A stretch of 64,000 nt of DNA from Pseudorasbora parva. Its lineage: Eukaryota; Chordata; Actinopteri; Cypriniformes; Gobionidae. This document shows, piece after piece, positions 1 to 27,333 of the stretch. The first letter of the stretch is position 1, and each line of letters starts with the position of its first letter. The notes under the pieces were generated by a model. The model was not told the DNA's origin. It did not search any database and saw only the letters and a list, made by a program, of their open reading frames with translations. Made by a program: the position numbers and the translations under genes. The stretch covers positions 23,695,950 to 23,759,949 of the forward strand of contig NC_090177.1 in the NCBI RefSeq assembly GCF_024679245.1, given 5' to 3'.

Positions 1-2550
1 AAAATGTCTTTCACCGAAGGATAAACTGTTATACCAAGGCAATTAAAGTATTTTCTGATTTTCCCTGATGCAAAATGTGCCTCATAAAAGTGTAAGACTG
101 TTCACAAGAATTAAGATAAACAGATCGGTAAGATTATAAAAAATGTGCGCTGCCACAAAGGTCTTTAATCGATTTCTCCCAGAATTCCATTAGCACCTAC
201 TTAAATACTCTAGTCATGTACAGTGCTCGGCACACGAATCTAATATGTCGCCAGGATATTGTTCTTCTGTCGTTCTCCCTCTCGCACAGCAAAATCTCTA
301 TTGTGGAGCCCTGTGGTACCACAGATTTAATTCCACTCCTGTACACTGTCACTCACACCCACTCTGCCTCATTCAACTGTAACCAACACCTCATTCACCA
401 CGTCCACCCCTCTAACTCACTGTGATGTGTGAGCGTGTAAGCCTTATATTCCTTCTGGCAGAAAGAGAATGTTCTGTCATCAATCATAGGCTGAGAGCGC
501 CAGCCAAGAGTAATGTTTTACTGTCAAAGCCATTTGGGGTATTAGGCTAATAGAATGAGTTTCATTGTACTTCCTAGAACACACTTTGCTCTTGGTAAGT
601 GTTGATTGCTTTGCACCTGCAGATGATATGTGACACATATTACATCTACCCTCAATCTTTGATTTATTTCCAACCGGAGTCATTGGGCTATTTCTGTGTG
701 GTGCAAACGCTTGTATTATTGTGTGGAGGTTATTTTGGCCGAGGGGCAGATGTGGCAGCTGTTGACTGATTTGCTTTGAGCAAATAAAGGATGCTGTCCG
801 TGACTGCGAAAATGTGCGAGTTTTGATTTTGTCAAAACACTGCATGACTATCTCTGCAGGCGCATGACAAGATGGGGTAGTCCTTTTTTAAAAGTATATT
901 CTAAATTATGAATGCGATAACGTCCCGGTTCACTCAAGTGTCCCAGTTTCATGAGGTATCTCCCAACTTTTCACTAAAAATGTAAATATGTCACAGTTTC
1001 AGCGTCAATGACTTATAAAGGAATAGTGCACCCAAAAATTTAAAATCAGTCATTTATGCTGATGAACTTTCTATTTATCAAAGAATCCAGATTTTTTTTT
1101 TTTAACGGGTATCATGGTTTCCACAAGTGTTTTCAACATTGGTTTAATAAGTTATTGTTTCTTGAACCTTAAATACATTTTCAGCAAATCAGTTTGCATG
1201 TATGGTTGTCATAACAATAACTTCACGTTGCTCATAACAATAACTCTGCTGCTCCTCGTCATACTATCAGTGCAGCCTGCTTGTCACATTAGCTAAACAG
1301 CTGGAATAATGCCCATAAAACATGTGGAGTTACACTTTATATGCATTTTTTTGTTATTTAAAAACATTTTTTTGAATTTGATTCTGTTCAGACATTTTGG
1401 GAAACCTGATTATATAATAAAAGTTGATAATAGGAAAAGTCGATTATATAGGAAAATAAATAAAACCCACAAGGTGTAAAATAAATACAACATGACATTA
1501 ATATAATAAGCTACACATAAAGTAATACACATTTACTGACATATTGATATGTGACCCTGGACCACAAAACCAGTTATAAGTCGCACAGGTTTATTTGTGG
1601 CAATAGGCAACAACATTGTATGGGTCAAAATTATCGATTTTTCATTTATGCCTTAAAATCGTGTTCCATGAAGATGTTTTTTTTTAATTTCCTACCATAA
1701 ATATATAAAAACATTATTTTTAGGGCTAATATGCATTGCTTAGGATAATCCAAAAGGTCATTTGGACAATTTTAAAAGCAATTTTCTCAATATTTAGATT
1801 TTTTTGCACCCTCAGATTCCAGATTTTCAAATAGCCTAGTTGTATCTTGGCCAAATATTGTCCTATCCTAACAAACCATACATCAATGGAAAGCTTATTG
1901 TGCGACTGGTTTTGTCACATAATGATCTTTTAAAACTGTTATTATGTTTTATTTCATGGGTGATATTTTACAGTTAAAGAATTGGTCTGTTTGTGACTTA
2001 TATGTACATTATCATATAAACTGATCTTTCTGGCAACATAATATTCTTGGTGAAGCAGTTGAAGAAACATAATCAGTGGCTAAATATCCAGTTCAGACCT
2101 TATTAAAACAAAGCTTCCAAAAAAACGTAATTAAGTTCTTCATTTAAAAAAGAATTAGGTCTGAATAGCACAGGCGCATTTGCATTTTGTTTTCAATAAG
2201 ACTGCTCTGATTTAACAAGGTCTTTGTTAGTTTGTTCTACAGATATATCTGAGTGCCGTTCAGGCTCTTTGTATGCTAAACAAAAGATTCAAAACTGCTC
2301 TGGAGGCCCATCAGATGGCATTATGAGGGCTTTCACTTCCTATGTTTCTCTTCGATTCCAAACAGAAATATAAAGATGGCTGTTTTATAAGAACATGTGC
2401 TCGTGGGGAGACATTAATGTGAGTCACAGTGATGATAAAGAGCTCCAGATATTTTTGCGTGTGTTATAGGTCTTCAAAGGATCCAAAATGACTTGTTTAT
2501 TCTGATTTGCTATTTACTATAGTAAACTTCCTCTTCTTTTCTTAATGCAG
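1..2550 (+). other. ephb2 intron upstream of exon 4 (start outside the window)
   Basis: There is no exon-like segment with conserved Eph sequence. The region holds an interspersed repeat at 1549-1920 and a short fragment of a TTAAAGGAATAG-type miniature element near 1014-1065. The rest shows nothing recognisable. Confidence 0.6.
1549..1920 (+). mobile_element. Cyprinid interspersed DNA element, copy 1 (GTGACCCTGGACCAC family)
   Basis: It starts TGTGACCCTGGACCACAAAA and contains family-typical internal phrases such as CATTGTATGGGTCAAAATTA, GTATCTTGGCCAAATATTG and CATCAATGGAAAGCTTATTG. The right end is truncated at GACTGGTTTTGTCACAT. No transposase is present, so it is a non-autonomous copy. 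The family is recalled as common in cyprinids; the class is not certain. Confidence 0.7.
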
Positions 2551-17964
<15,414 letters not shown>

Positions 17965-18707
17965 TTCTTAGGATTGGAGGAAGGGACCGGCCTGTGCACA
18001 CCAGACCCCTGCGGACCTCCTCACAAAAAGACGCCCTCCCCCTCAGCAAGCCCGGTGTCCAGAGCCCAGCAGTAGTCACTTTCTCTGGGGATGATCAAGA
18101 AGAGATCACCACAAGACCACTATGGTCACAATGCAGCACCAGCACACTGAAGGCAAGCTGAAGTCTTTCCAACGGCCAAAACTATCCATAAATGTCATTC
18201 TGGCTGCATTTACATGCACGTTTGTGTTCCTGTGTTATCTGTGACTTTGCAGTATTTTAAACAAGCCACATAAAAGCCTCAAGTCTTTTCAAATGTTAGT
18301 ATATCTGTTATTTCATAGACTTTTAAAGTCAGCATGAAACGGAAGTTGCGATAGTCTTTTCTTCCCTATTGTGGCGTATATCCAAGTGAAACGCCTTCTC
18401 GGACAAGCTACTGCTGCTATCTCAAGTGAGCGACAGCTTGTCCATCCTTCTTCATGGGATTTGATGGTGACTTTAAGAATAAATTCTAATTTAAGGTGCA
18501 AACTTATAGCCTACAAATGTAATTCTTTCATAGTCACTTTACTCTAAGCAGCTATCTTTTATACATTTTATGAAGTGCATCCATTATACTATTAAAATTC
18601 AAATATTAAAAGAATATGACAGTTCTTTATAAGAATCATGTGCAGTCATCTTTATTATGATACCGTCACATTGGGCATAATTTAAATCAGAATGTTTCCA
18701 TATGCAC

Positions 18708-18713
18708 AATAAA
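18708..18713 (+). terminator. Candidate proximal poly(A) signal of ephb2
   Basis: AATAAA about 745 bases after the ephb2 stop codon and upstream of the first transposon insertion. Another AATAAA lies at 18478-18483. Either would avoid the repeat cluster. Confidence 0.4.
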
Positions 18714-19507
18714 AGGGAAGAAAAGGTTGTTTATGCATGTAAATGTAGCCACTATCACGTTATTTTATAAAGTTTATTTTGGCTGACAGTTTTGTGGGTA
18801 AATCTGCAATCTCATTAGATTAGATCAAATTAGATTTTGATCATATATACAGTATATACCCTTTACTCTTTGATATGGTTTGGTTCTCACATATATATTT
18901 ACCAGAAATAACAGGATATGTTTTCTGGTTGTCAATCTAAAATAGACTATGGACTAATAGCACGAAAAAAGGAGAAACAATTATACATGTGTGATACTCA
19001 TGTATGATGAGGAATGATCCACGTGATGGATCTTGAGCTGGCAGCACTTGCCAATATGAGGACTATTATAGAAATTCAACTATGTGAATAGTAGACAAAG
19101 CAACCAGTACTGGTTCAGTATGATATTGGGGCTTTTTTGTACAAAGTAATGTGATGAATATTTTTTTATTTTCTTCATGAGTTTTATTTATTTGTTTTAT
19201 ACTTTATTCCACGTAACCATATAATCATGCACCAGTGTTGTACTGCAGATGTTTTTGTCACATATCGGAGGCATTTCAAGTGCTGGTTTCCTCACAGAGC
19301 CTGCCAACAGATTTGCATTGAAGTGCAGGTTGGATTTCATTTTGATGTTTATTTTCTGTCCCAATTGTAAATGTTTCTTGATGTTTTTTTCTTTTTTCTT
19401 TGAAATGTCATGTTCTTCTATATATACACACATAATTATTTGTCTATACAGTCTTGGTCAGAATTATTGTCACCCTTGATAAATATGGTGAAAATAAATC
19501 TCCATTG

Positions 19508-20179
19508 TTAAAGGTGCCCTATGTAGGATTTTTGCAGTAAAATATCCAAAAACCACTAGGCCAGTGTAATATATTTTGTTCAGTTGAGTTCTTATAATAC
19601 CCCAAATGTTTCCAACTATTTGTAAATTGTGAGAAAATTGCTATTTTTTAACCAAGGAGCCGGGTCACCTGTTATTTGCGTCATATCTGCGTTACTCTTT
19701 GTTTTTTTTTGGCAGAAACACTTTACTCTTAGTAGTGTGCAACAAGTGTCACAGCAGCCGCTGAGCGAACACACAAAGTAACGTCATAACATAATTTATT
19801 CATAATGTCATAAACACACTTAAATGTATCTAATATGATGAACAGAGCTGTGATACCTCATACTCATGACCGGAAAAGCACCCGCTAGTCCCGTCATAAT
19901 AAAAGTCCCATTGCTCGTGAGGTGTGTGTTTGTGTAACAATTGCTCCAGCGGCCTTGCTCAGCTCCACAACACTCGGTCCTGCTCTGCTTTACACTACAG
20001 TAACATTAATAACCGCGTCCATCAACAAGATTTCTGCCTGAGTCCTTTTTTCCACCGGCTGTGAGGTGAAGACCACATGATCCCAAGATGCTGCACTCAA
20101 ACTTGGCGCCATCAAACTACGCCTTAGTTTTGAATAGGCGCCCTCTAGTGGATGGAAAAATTACATAGTGCACCTTTAA
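19508..20179. mobile_element. TTAA-flanked inverted-repeat element nested in the Tc1-like copy
   Basis: Bounded by TTAA at 19508-19511 and 20176-20179. The inner termini AGGTGCCCTATGTAGGATTT and (reversed) AGGTGCACTATGTAATTTTT are imperfect inverted repeats of about 23 bases. It is 672 bp, has no transposase and duplicates TTAA, so it behaves like a piggyBac- or Kolobok-type non-autonomous element. Confidence 0.8.
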
Positions 20180-20404
20180 TTCTAAACATTTCACTGAAGT
20201 AAAACAATTAAAAGGAAATTCTCATTATGAAATAAATGTTTTTCTCTAATACACATTGGCCACAATTAACAACTTTTTTATTTAAAATTTTTTCCAACCT
20301 CCTTTTGCCAAGAGCTTTGAGTCTCCTCCTATAATGCCTAATGAGTTTGGTGAACACCTGTCAAGAGATCAGAGACCATTCTTTCATACCGAGTCTCTCC
20401 AGAT

Positions 20405-21104
20405 CAGGGGTGGGCAACGTCGGTCCTGGAGTGCCGCTGTCCTGCTGAGTTTAACTCGTTGCCTTATCAGACAATGAATTGTATGGCAGCGTTTGTGCAT
20501 GAAGGCACCTCATAAAACTGATTTGGAGGCAGTTTAACAGTTTAATGATCTACAGCAAAATAGCGTTAGCCTTGGTGGTAACTAAGAGAATCCTGAATTG
20601 CTATAGTAGTAATTTCTCTCTAGAAATGACATCAGAAGTGGAAAACTTTGGCCAAAAATGTACATTTACAAACAAACTGACCAACAAATGCAACTTTCAG
20701 ACGCCATCTTTCTTTTCTAGCTCAACTGTCATCGAATGGAACGTATATAGGATTGTGGTCTTGCGGGTGTCCGAGAACTATTGTGGGATTGGTCATACAT
20801 TTAAAGTGGGCGTGGTTAATGCGGAGAAACGCAGATGACCGGCACCTGCTTTTCTCATGAAGTATGGAATGTACTGGCCAGAACGAACTTTGTTCTTGCC
20901 ACCTCGAGAAAACAAACAAATTTCTTTGTTCTTGAAGAGTATGTCCCAAGCTTGAGACAGGTAGTGACGCAAACACTGGATTCAGATGTGCCTTGATGCA
21001 TTTGCAGAAAGCAGCATTTTCCAGTTTTTGGACGCAGCCATTTATTAGCATGTTCAGGTGTGTTTAATTAGAGTTTGAGGTTAACACTACAGTGGCTCTC
21101 TCTG
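20405..21104. mobile_element. hAT-like non-autonomous element nested in the Tc1-like copy
   Basis: Begins CAGGGGTGGGCAACGTCGGT and ends in CTCTG. It is flanked by a perfect 8-bp direct repeat CTCCAGAT (20397-20404 and 21105-21112), the target duplication length of hAT elements. Removing it rejoins the Tc1-like sequence at CTCTCCAGATCCTTCAAATT. No transposase is visible in its 700 bp. Confidence 0.8.
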
Positions 21105-21693
21105 CTCCAGATCCTTCAAATTCCCAAGTCCTCTTTTTTAGAATTGAGGTCAGGGGACTGGCATGGCCATGGCACGGCCTTAATTTTGCGCTCAGTGACC
21201 CATTTTATGTTGATTTTGATGTTTGTTTTGGATCATTGTCCTGAAGGAAGATCCAACCACAGCCCATTATAAGTTTTCTAGCAGAGGCTGTCAGGTTATG
21301 ATTTTTTTTTCATGATACCATGGATCTAAGCAAGATTCCAGGACCTCCAGCAAAAAATAGGCCCACAATTTCAAAGATCTAGTGGTATATATAGTGGTAT
21401 AGTGGTGTACCCCAAGACTTGGTTTTACTTTAATGTGATTGATGATTAAGTGTATTTGGCCCTTGTTTCCTCATATTTATACTCCTATGAAACAGGCAGT
21501 GATGGCTAGGTAATTTCATGTTTCTAGTACTCAGTTGTTGTACAAATTGTAAATATGAAGTGGAATGTACTTCATGCATATTTTTTACTTATAAGATTTT
21601 CTAGGAGTAGGCCTACAAATAATAAACATGCATTATTGAAATAGATGGCTTTTTTCACATTCAGTTTTACTACAATGAAAGTGTGTGTGTGAT

Positions 21694-21695
<2 letters not shown>

Positions 21696-21772
<77 letters not shown>
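21696..21772 (+). repeat. (TA)n microsatellite
   Basis: About 38 TA units within the right part of the Tc1-like element. Confidence 0.97.
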
Positions 21773-21773
<1 letters not shown>

Positions 21774-23530
21774 TTAAAATGAAAGATCAAAAGGATAAAT
21801 GCAGATTTTTATCAAACTTTTATCAAATTTACCAAGGGTGGCAATATTTTTGACCATGATTGACCACTTCACAAATAGGGTACAATTTGGTGTCCAGTTA
21901 ATTAAACGCATTAGAAGCTCTATTTTTATTTGTTGTAAGAACTATATGATGTTTGACAAACTATTATCTAAAATGAACGTGAACATAGCGTTTTTTTCAA
22001 CACTTTAAATATCCCTGTCTCCTCTTAAAATTGTGATTTGTCCTGTCCTGTTCGTTATCAGGCCTTTTTTTGTACCCTATTTGTAGAGGTTTTGCTGTCC
22101 ACATGAAATGTGGGACTTAAAAATATTAAGATTGTGCCACACAGGAAGTGCTGCACACACAAGAAGCAGCGAATATGAGATGAAAGGAGAAAAACCTAAA
22201 GACATTAGAAAAGACTACAAGTCTGCTTTTATTGAAATATATGTTTTATAATAATTATTAATAATACATTTTAATATCAAGATGCTCCCTTATTGGTATA
22301 GTTTTGTGCCGTTTATCTGATTTTTAGTGGCGTGGTAAAGGTCATTCGATGAATATGATATTGGAGTAAGCGAAAAGACTTCACTGATCATGATTGGACA
22401 TATTTATTTTTCATCTGACATGCTTTACACGTCAAACCTTACAATATATTCAGCATTATTGTAAAATACTTTGCAAAATACATGCTTGCTTGTTTGTTGT
22501 TTTCAGTATATACAGTGTTGGTTAATAAGCAGTTGCAGTTCTAATCTGTTGCTCTTCCCAGAGCACAGCACATTTGTAACCCAAAATAGCTGTTGAGTTG
22601 ACACTTTGACACTGTGACACCATCTCTTTAAGTAAATGTGCTTCCTATCAATTTGTTCACTCGTCTTCCACATCTACACACTGTTCACATGAATAGAGAC
22701 ACTCTTCACTTCACTTTCTTAGGTCTGAATCTCATGTATTAGTCTCTCTCAGCACTGATACTTATTTTACCAACCACTACTTCTTTTTCTCCCTAGGCTC
22801 ACTGACTTTTAAAGTGAGACAGACTGCTGTGCCCTTTGTAAAGCTTTGCCTGATAACTCTTAATGGTTATGTGCCACAATATTTATGCTCATATCTGTAT
22901 TCCATGCTTTTGTTTTACCTTTTTTAGAGTGTTGGGCAACCTTCTAACTGAAGGTGCAATGTTTTGTAAGGATTATTTCTTATTGCAAAATCATTTCTTA
23001 TTCTCATTTTGAAAATAAGAAATTTCAACTTCATAAAGGGAATTAAAAATATATTTCAGGCTCAGTTGTCATTGCGATTTTACTTTTTCTTGAAATGTTT
23101 CATAATTGGAGGACAGAACAGTATTGGAAAGGTTGTATGAAAAGAATGTACATATGTTAATATATTAGAAAATACCTTCATGTATATCTTTTTTTCACTA
23201 TTTTTAATTGTACTGTTTCAAATTTCTTTTTTCTTTAAACCCTCTATTTGAAAAAAGATGCATTTCTTTGTGATTATATGACTGTGGATTAGGCCATGTA
23301 CATGCATACAACTGTATGCACACACTTTCATTGGTATTAACCCGTCATTCACATACACACACACTGTACTGTCCACCATGACCACTGTGAGTGAAGCAGG
23401 AGGCTCTGGATTTTGTATAAATGTACATTTACTGTAACCCTGTGAATGATGTTACAGTTGAATAATTTGTAGTATTGCTATTGGTTTATTTTCTATGAAA
23501 GAACATTTGTGGACCGTTACGTTTTTCTTC

Positions 23531-23536
23531 AATAAA
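23531..23536 (+). terminator. Candidate distal poly(A) signal of ephb2
   Basis: AATAAA after a T-rich tract, with GTCAGTGTC about 20 bases downstream, which resembles a cleavage and polyadenylation context. It is the last good signal before lrrc38 on this strand. Confidence 0.4.
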
Positions 23537-23560
23537 ATATGGAGCAAGGGTCAGTGTCAT

Positions 23561-26099
23561 GAGTCATGTGAAAACTGCTCTTAAAACAAAACTAAAAAAG
23601 AACAAAAAAGGTCTACTTGTATTGATTGTGTTGTGGATTTTGTTCTGCTGCTCCAGGCCACCAGAGGGAGCTATATGCTGCAAAATTAGATCAAGGTATG
23701 TTGATGTGCTTTTGAGGCACATATAATTAGCAGCACATATATTTAGCTTGAGATATCACGAAAAGTTTAATGTGTAACTGGTTTTCATCTGATCATATCA
23801 TTTGTTTGAAATGTTTGATTTCATGTTTTTGCATGTCATAACTGACAAATGGCTTTTTGTCCGAAACCATCTTAATATTGTTCTTGGATTAATGTGCTGA
23901 TATAGCATGCTCAAGTGTCCTTGATTATATCTTGAAATACCACTTACGCTTGCCATGTTTCTTTCCCTATATCTTTTAATTTCCTGCAGGTCATTTGAAA
24001 AGTTTTTTTTGTTTGTACTGTCATTTAAACTCATGTTTTTAAACTCATATTTTTTAAAGAGAGATAGGGAATATGCTTTTCCAGTGGTAGTATCAGAATG
24101 ATTAGAAATGTTGTGTGGACTAATTCAGACCATAATTTGCCGTTTTCAGCCATTTTTTTACTCTTTTTTGCAGGTGGTTTGTGACTATCCAACCAGTAGC
24201 AGACATTGGGACTTGGAGTGTTCTGGAAAACTTTTTTTTCCAGCTCCATTTGGTGTTGCTAAATGTTTTAGGTGACTTACTGGATACCAATTTTGCATTC
24301 GCAGTCATGACAAATAGGGGTCAAGTAAATACACATCAACGGCTAATCTTTGAAACACGATCAAACTGTGTCATGCCCATCTGATAAATGTAGTATCACC
24401 TTGTTGGCTGCAGTGGCAACTAATCCCAGTGGAATTAGCCACCACAACAAACCACACCAAAAGTACAATGAAACATTAATCCAGTAATCCTGTAATCTGT
24501 ACTAAATACGTGGCCACGTATTATTCTACATATACAATCTCCATTGAATCGGTCAGTACTGTTGTAATTAAAAGTGCTTTAATGATATGGCCCAGTTTCG
24601 TTGATCCCTTGTAGATAGAACGCCAATGCTGTGCATTCAAGTGGGTGTCCTAGTTTCCGAGACATTCATATTTTGTGACTATTGGTGCTTTCTCCCAACT
24701 CGAACCATTTTTTATTTTGTGGCCAGTTGTCTCAACATTGCAAAGGTTCAGCTGGGGTGACAGTATTTTGCCCTTGGGTATGTTGGTAAGGATCATGCAG
24801 AGTGAGAGCCCAGAATGCACCTGGAAGAAAAGTGTGTCGCCATGTCCTCAGCCGAGCCCGACAGGTGCACTTTTTGGGACCACTGGCATGCAGTCTTCTT
24901 GCCATGTGTGAATGTGTATGTGAATGAGATTATCTCATCTTTCTCTTTAAAGACCCTGTTGAAAGAAACCAAGCTGGATGATCTTTTCCACTAAGCCCTG
25001 CCATGCACGCTCCTTGATTAATAGTTTCTGTAACATGAGATTGAATCAACTCAACTCTGCCAAAGCAAAGCACACAGATTTATCGTCATTTTACTTTCTT
25101 ACGTGTGAGTTAGATCACAGTAAGTAGCACTTTGTCCTTTCCTGTTGTGTCCCATCCAAAATCCAGCTGTGTCAAACAGTAGGTTGCTTGTGATATTTAT
25201 TATTTATTCATATGCAAGACTTTAATTGTGAATGGAAAATCTGCACAGCTTTCCTGACACTTCCAAATGCCCTACTGAGAAGATATCCTGAACCTACTGT
25301 ACCTTCCGTTGCACTAATGAACTTGACATTTGTTTCTTTTACAGGGACCTGGGAGGAAGTAACATTTCAGACAAGCTGATATTTTTCAAAGATGTGCCAC
25401 ATGAAAAAGGTCAAAGGCAAGTCTTCTTTTTTTCTGTTGATGCCTGGCAGAAAGGTCAAGGTTACAATATGACCTATAGGAGTATTGTGTAATTCCATTG
25501 GGCTGTACCATGCCATTCTCCAGTGCATGTGATGTAAGAGGAAAGCTGTCTGTGGTCACAGCATGTGTTCTGTTTGCCTGGAGATTTACAGCAGCACAGA
25601 AGTAAACATGAATTCAGAAGACAGAGCGACAAAAATAAACAACAGCAGCTGGAAAAGCGATGAGTAATGACCGCTTTCATGAACGCACTGGAAAAGAGGT
25701 ACTGTCAAAATCTTTTCGTATTCCCTTCGATTCATGTAAAATGTGGATGTTTTGAAAGCTTTGACATTTTCAGGACAGCCATAACATTCAGGATATAAAG
25801 TGTGATTAAAGTGTGCGGCTGTGACGAAGTCGGGAGGTTTGAGTGCAATTAGAAGGCAAGGATGTTTTCCGTAGAGGTTCACACAGTTATTCACACCATC
25901 TCTTACTTTCAGGGCAGTAATCTGTATGCACACAGCCCCATGTTAATCGTCACATGCATCACCATGGCAATGGAGACAGAATATGAAATCAGACACTACG
26001 CAGACTGAATCGAAGGACAAAAAAACTTGATTAAATGCAAAAACAGACAAGTCATTAGCTGTTTATCCAGGATGGAAGAAGACTTGCAACCATAGCCTT
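23561..26099. other. Intergenic interval between ephb2 and lrrc38
   Basis: About 2.5 kb. Open frames here are short and show no family resemblance or splice support. No repeat family was recognised with confidence. Confidence 0.5.
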
Positions 26100-26705
26100 A
26101 CGTCAAATGTGTTATGGGCACCATGGTTCAACTGGGATCCAATCAAGAGCAAAAGCATATGGACCAAGATACAGATCAGCACAAAGTGTACATTTGAATT
26201 AAAGAATCAGAATTTCCTTCTGACTGTGGATAAACCGTGTGGGCTACACCTCCCCTTCCATCGTCACATTCCCCTCCCCTCTAAATGCCCCCAGCGCTTC
26301 CCAGTCTCTAGTTCACTCGTCTCTGTTTACCTCTTTGCTAATCCCTCGCATCGCACTCTCTCTCTTCCCCACATTCTCTCGATAGAGAATCTCCTCCCCT
26401 TTCAAGCTCAGAGCCAGCGGGCTGCCACACGACCCACACTGGCTGCTACATGATCTCCTGGAAAACAGAGCTCCGTGTCTTTGTAGCTGCTTGCTGCTGC
26501 TCCAACATTTGTAGATTGCAATCCAGGAGACAAGAAAAGATGCCTTCGCGACAACCCTGACTCCTGACATCTCCAGATGCGCCCCTGTCCCCTTTCCTAG
26601 TATCTCGCCCCCTGACCCTTTACCCCGTCCCCTCTCCTCTACCCCTCTTCAAACCTCCCTCACTTAATCCCCCCAATCTCCCCCTCACCTCGTACCCTCT
26701 TGACA
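26100..26705 (+). promoter_or_regulatory. lrrc38 upstream region with pyrimidine-rich leader
   Basis: The 125 bases before the lrrc38 start codon (about 26577-26700) are almost all C and T on the plus strand, with runs such as CCCCGTCCCCTCTCCTCTAC. This is presumably 5' untranslated or core promoter sequence. No TATA box or transcription start was identified. Confidence 0.4.
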
Positions 26706-27333
26706 ATGTTCTCATGTGTTCGTTGGCTTCAGCCTTTCCTTGCCTTGCTATCCTCTACCTTGTTAACTTGGGGGTATAACTGCCCATCTAACTGCTTATG
26801 TCCGGATCATCACACCGTGGACTGCACAGGTCAAGGACTTACCCGTCTTCCAGACTCCATCCCTTTGGACATACGGAGACTCCTTCTGTCTAACAACTGG
26901 ATTCCCTGGATCCCTTCTGATTTCCTGGTTCTCTATAGTGATTTGGTCTACCTGGATCTAAGAAATAACTCCCTAACCAGCCTGGAGCCTGGGACTTTGA
27001 GCACATCCTCCAGACTGGTCTATCTAGACCTGGGGAGCAACAATTTGACTGAGATTCCCTCTGGAACTTTTGGGGAGTCCCGTAGTCTGATCAAGCTCCG
27101 ACTGGGGAACAATCCGTATTTGAACATGGTCAGCAGGGACGCCTTCTTGGGCCTCACCTCCTTACGAGAGCTTGAGCTGGAGAGGAATGCCCTCTCTGGC
27201 CTGGACGTCGGAGTGTTGAGCCATTTGCCTTCCTTACGGTTGATACGCCTGGAAGGGAACCCCTGGGTGTGCAATTGCAACTTTGCCAAACTCTTCCTGT
27301 GGCTGTTGGAAAATCGTCACAAGCTCCCAACTG
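26706..27333 (+). CDS. lrrc38: lrrc38 exon 1: signal peptide, LRRNT, LRRs and most of LRRCT
   Basis: 628 nt from ATG to the GTAAGC donor, phase 1 out. It encodes the signal peptide MFSCVRWLQPFLALLSS and onward, then the leucine-rich repeat ectodomain through LLENRHKLPT. There are N-glycosylation sequons in NNSL and NNLT. Confidence 0.92.

Larger units (their letters stand above)
19449..21862 (-). mobile_element. Degenerate Tc1/mariner-like transposon, itself interrupted by two insertions
   Basis: The left end is TA followed by CAGTCTTGGTCAGAATTATT. The right end, read in reverse, gives TGGTCAAAAATATTGCCACC, a diverged inverted terminal repeat. Minus-strand remnants of a Tc1 transposase are visible: [14 protein letters not shown] then an in-frame stop (around 21190-21250), and AVPWPCQSPDLN (around 21135-21180). 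These are the second catalytic aspartate motif (QDNDPKHTSK type) and the W-QSPDLNP motif. Frame breaks show it is inactive. A TTAA element (19508-20179) and a hAT-like element (20405-21104) sit inside it. Confidence 0.8.
17965..23560 (+). other. ephb2: ephb2 3' untranslated region and 3' flank
   Basis: There is no coding sequence here. AATAAA signals occur at 18478-18483, 18708-18713 and 23531-23536. The last lies in a typical context followed by GT-rich sequence. The 18708 site would give a 3' UTR of about 0.75 kb; the 23531 site would give one of about 5.6 kb spanning the transposon cluster at 19449-21862. The sequence alone does not decide which is used. Confidence 0.5.

Noticed and set aside
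20722..21051. 109-codon minus-strand open frame
   Set aside because: It lies within the hAT-like insertion and shows no transposase motifs; a chance frame in a repeat is more likely.
24675..24911. 78-codon open frame between ephb2 and lrrc38
   Set aside because: No family resemblance, no signal or domain, no supporting splice sites; the Cys/Ser-rich composition follows the local base composition.
26700..26705. TTG at 26700 as an earlier start of lrrc38
   Set aside because: It is not a normal vertebrate start. The ATG at 26706 follows directly and begins a clear signal peptide.
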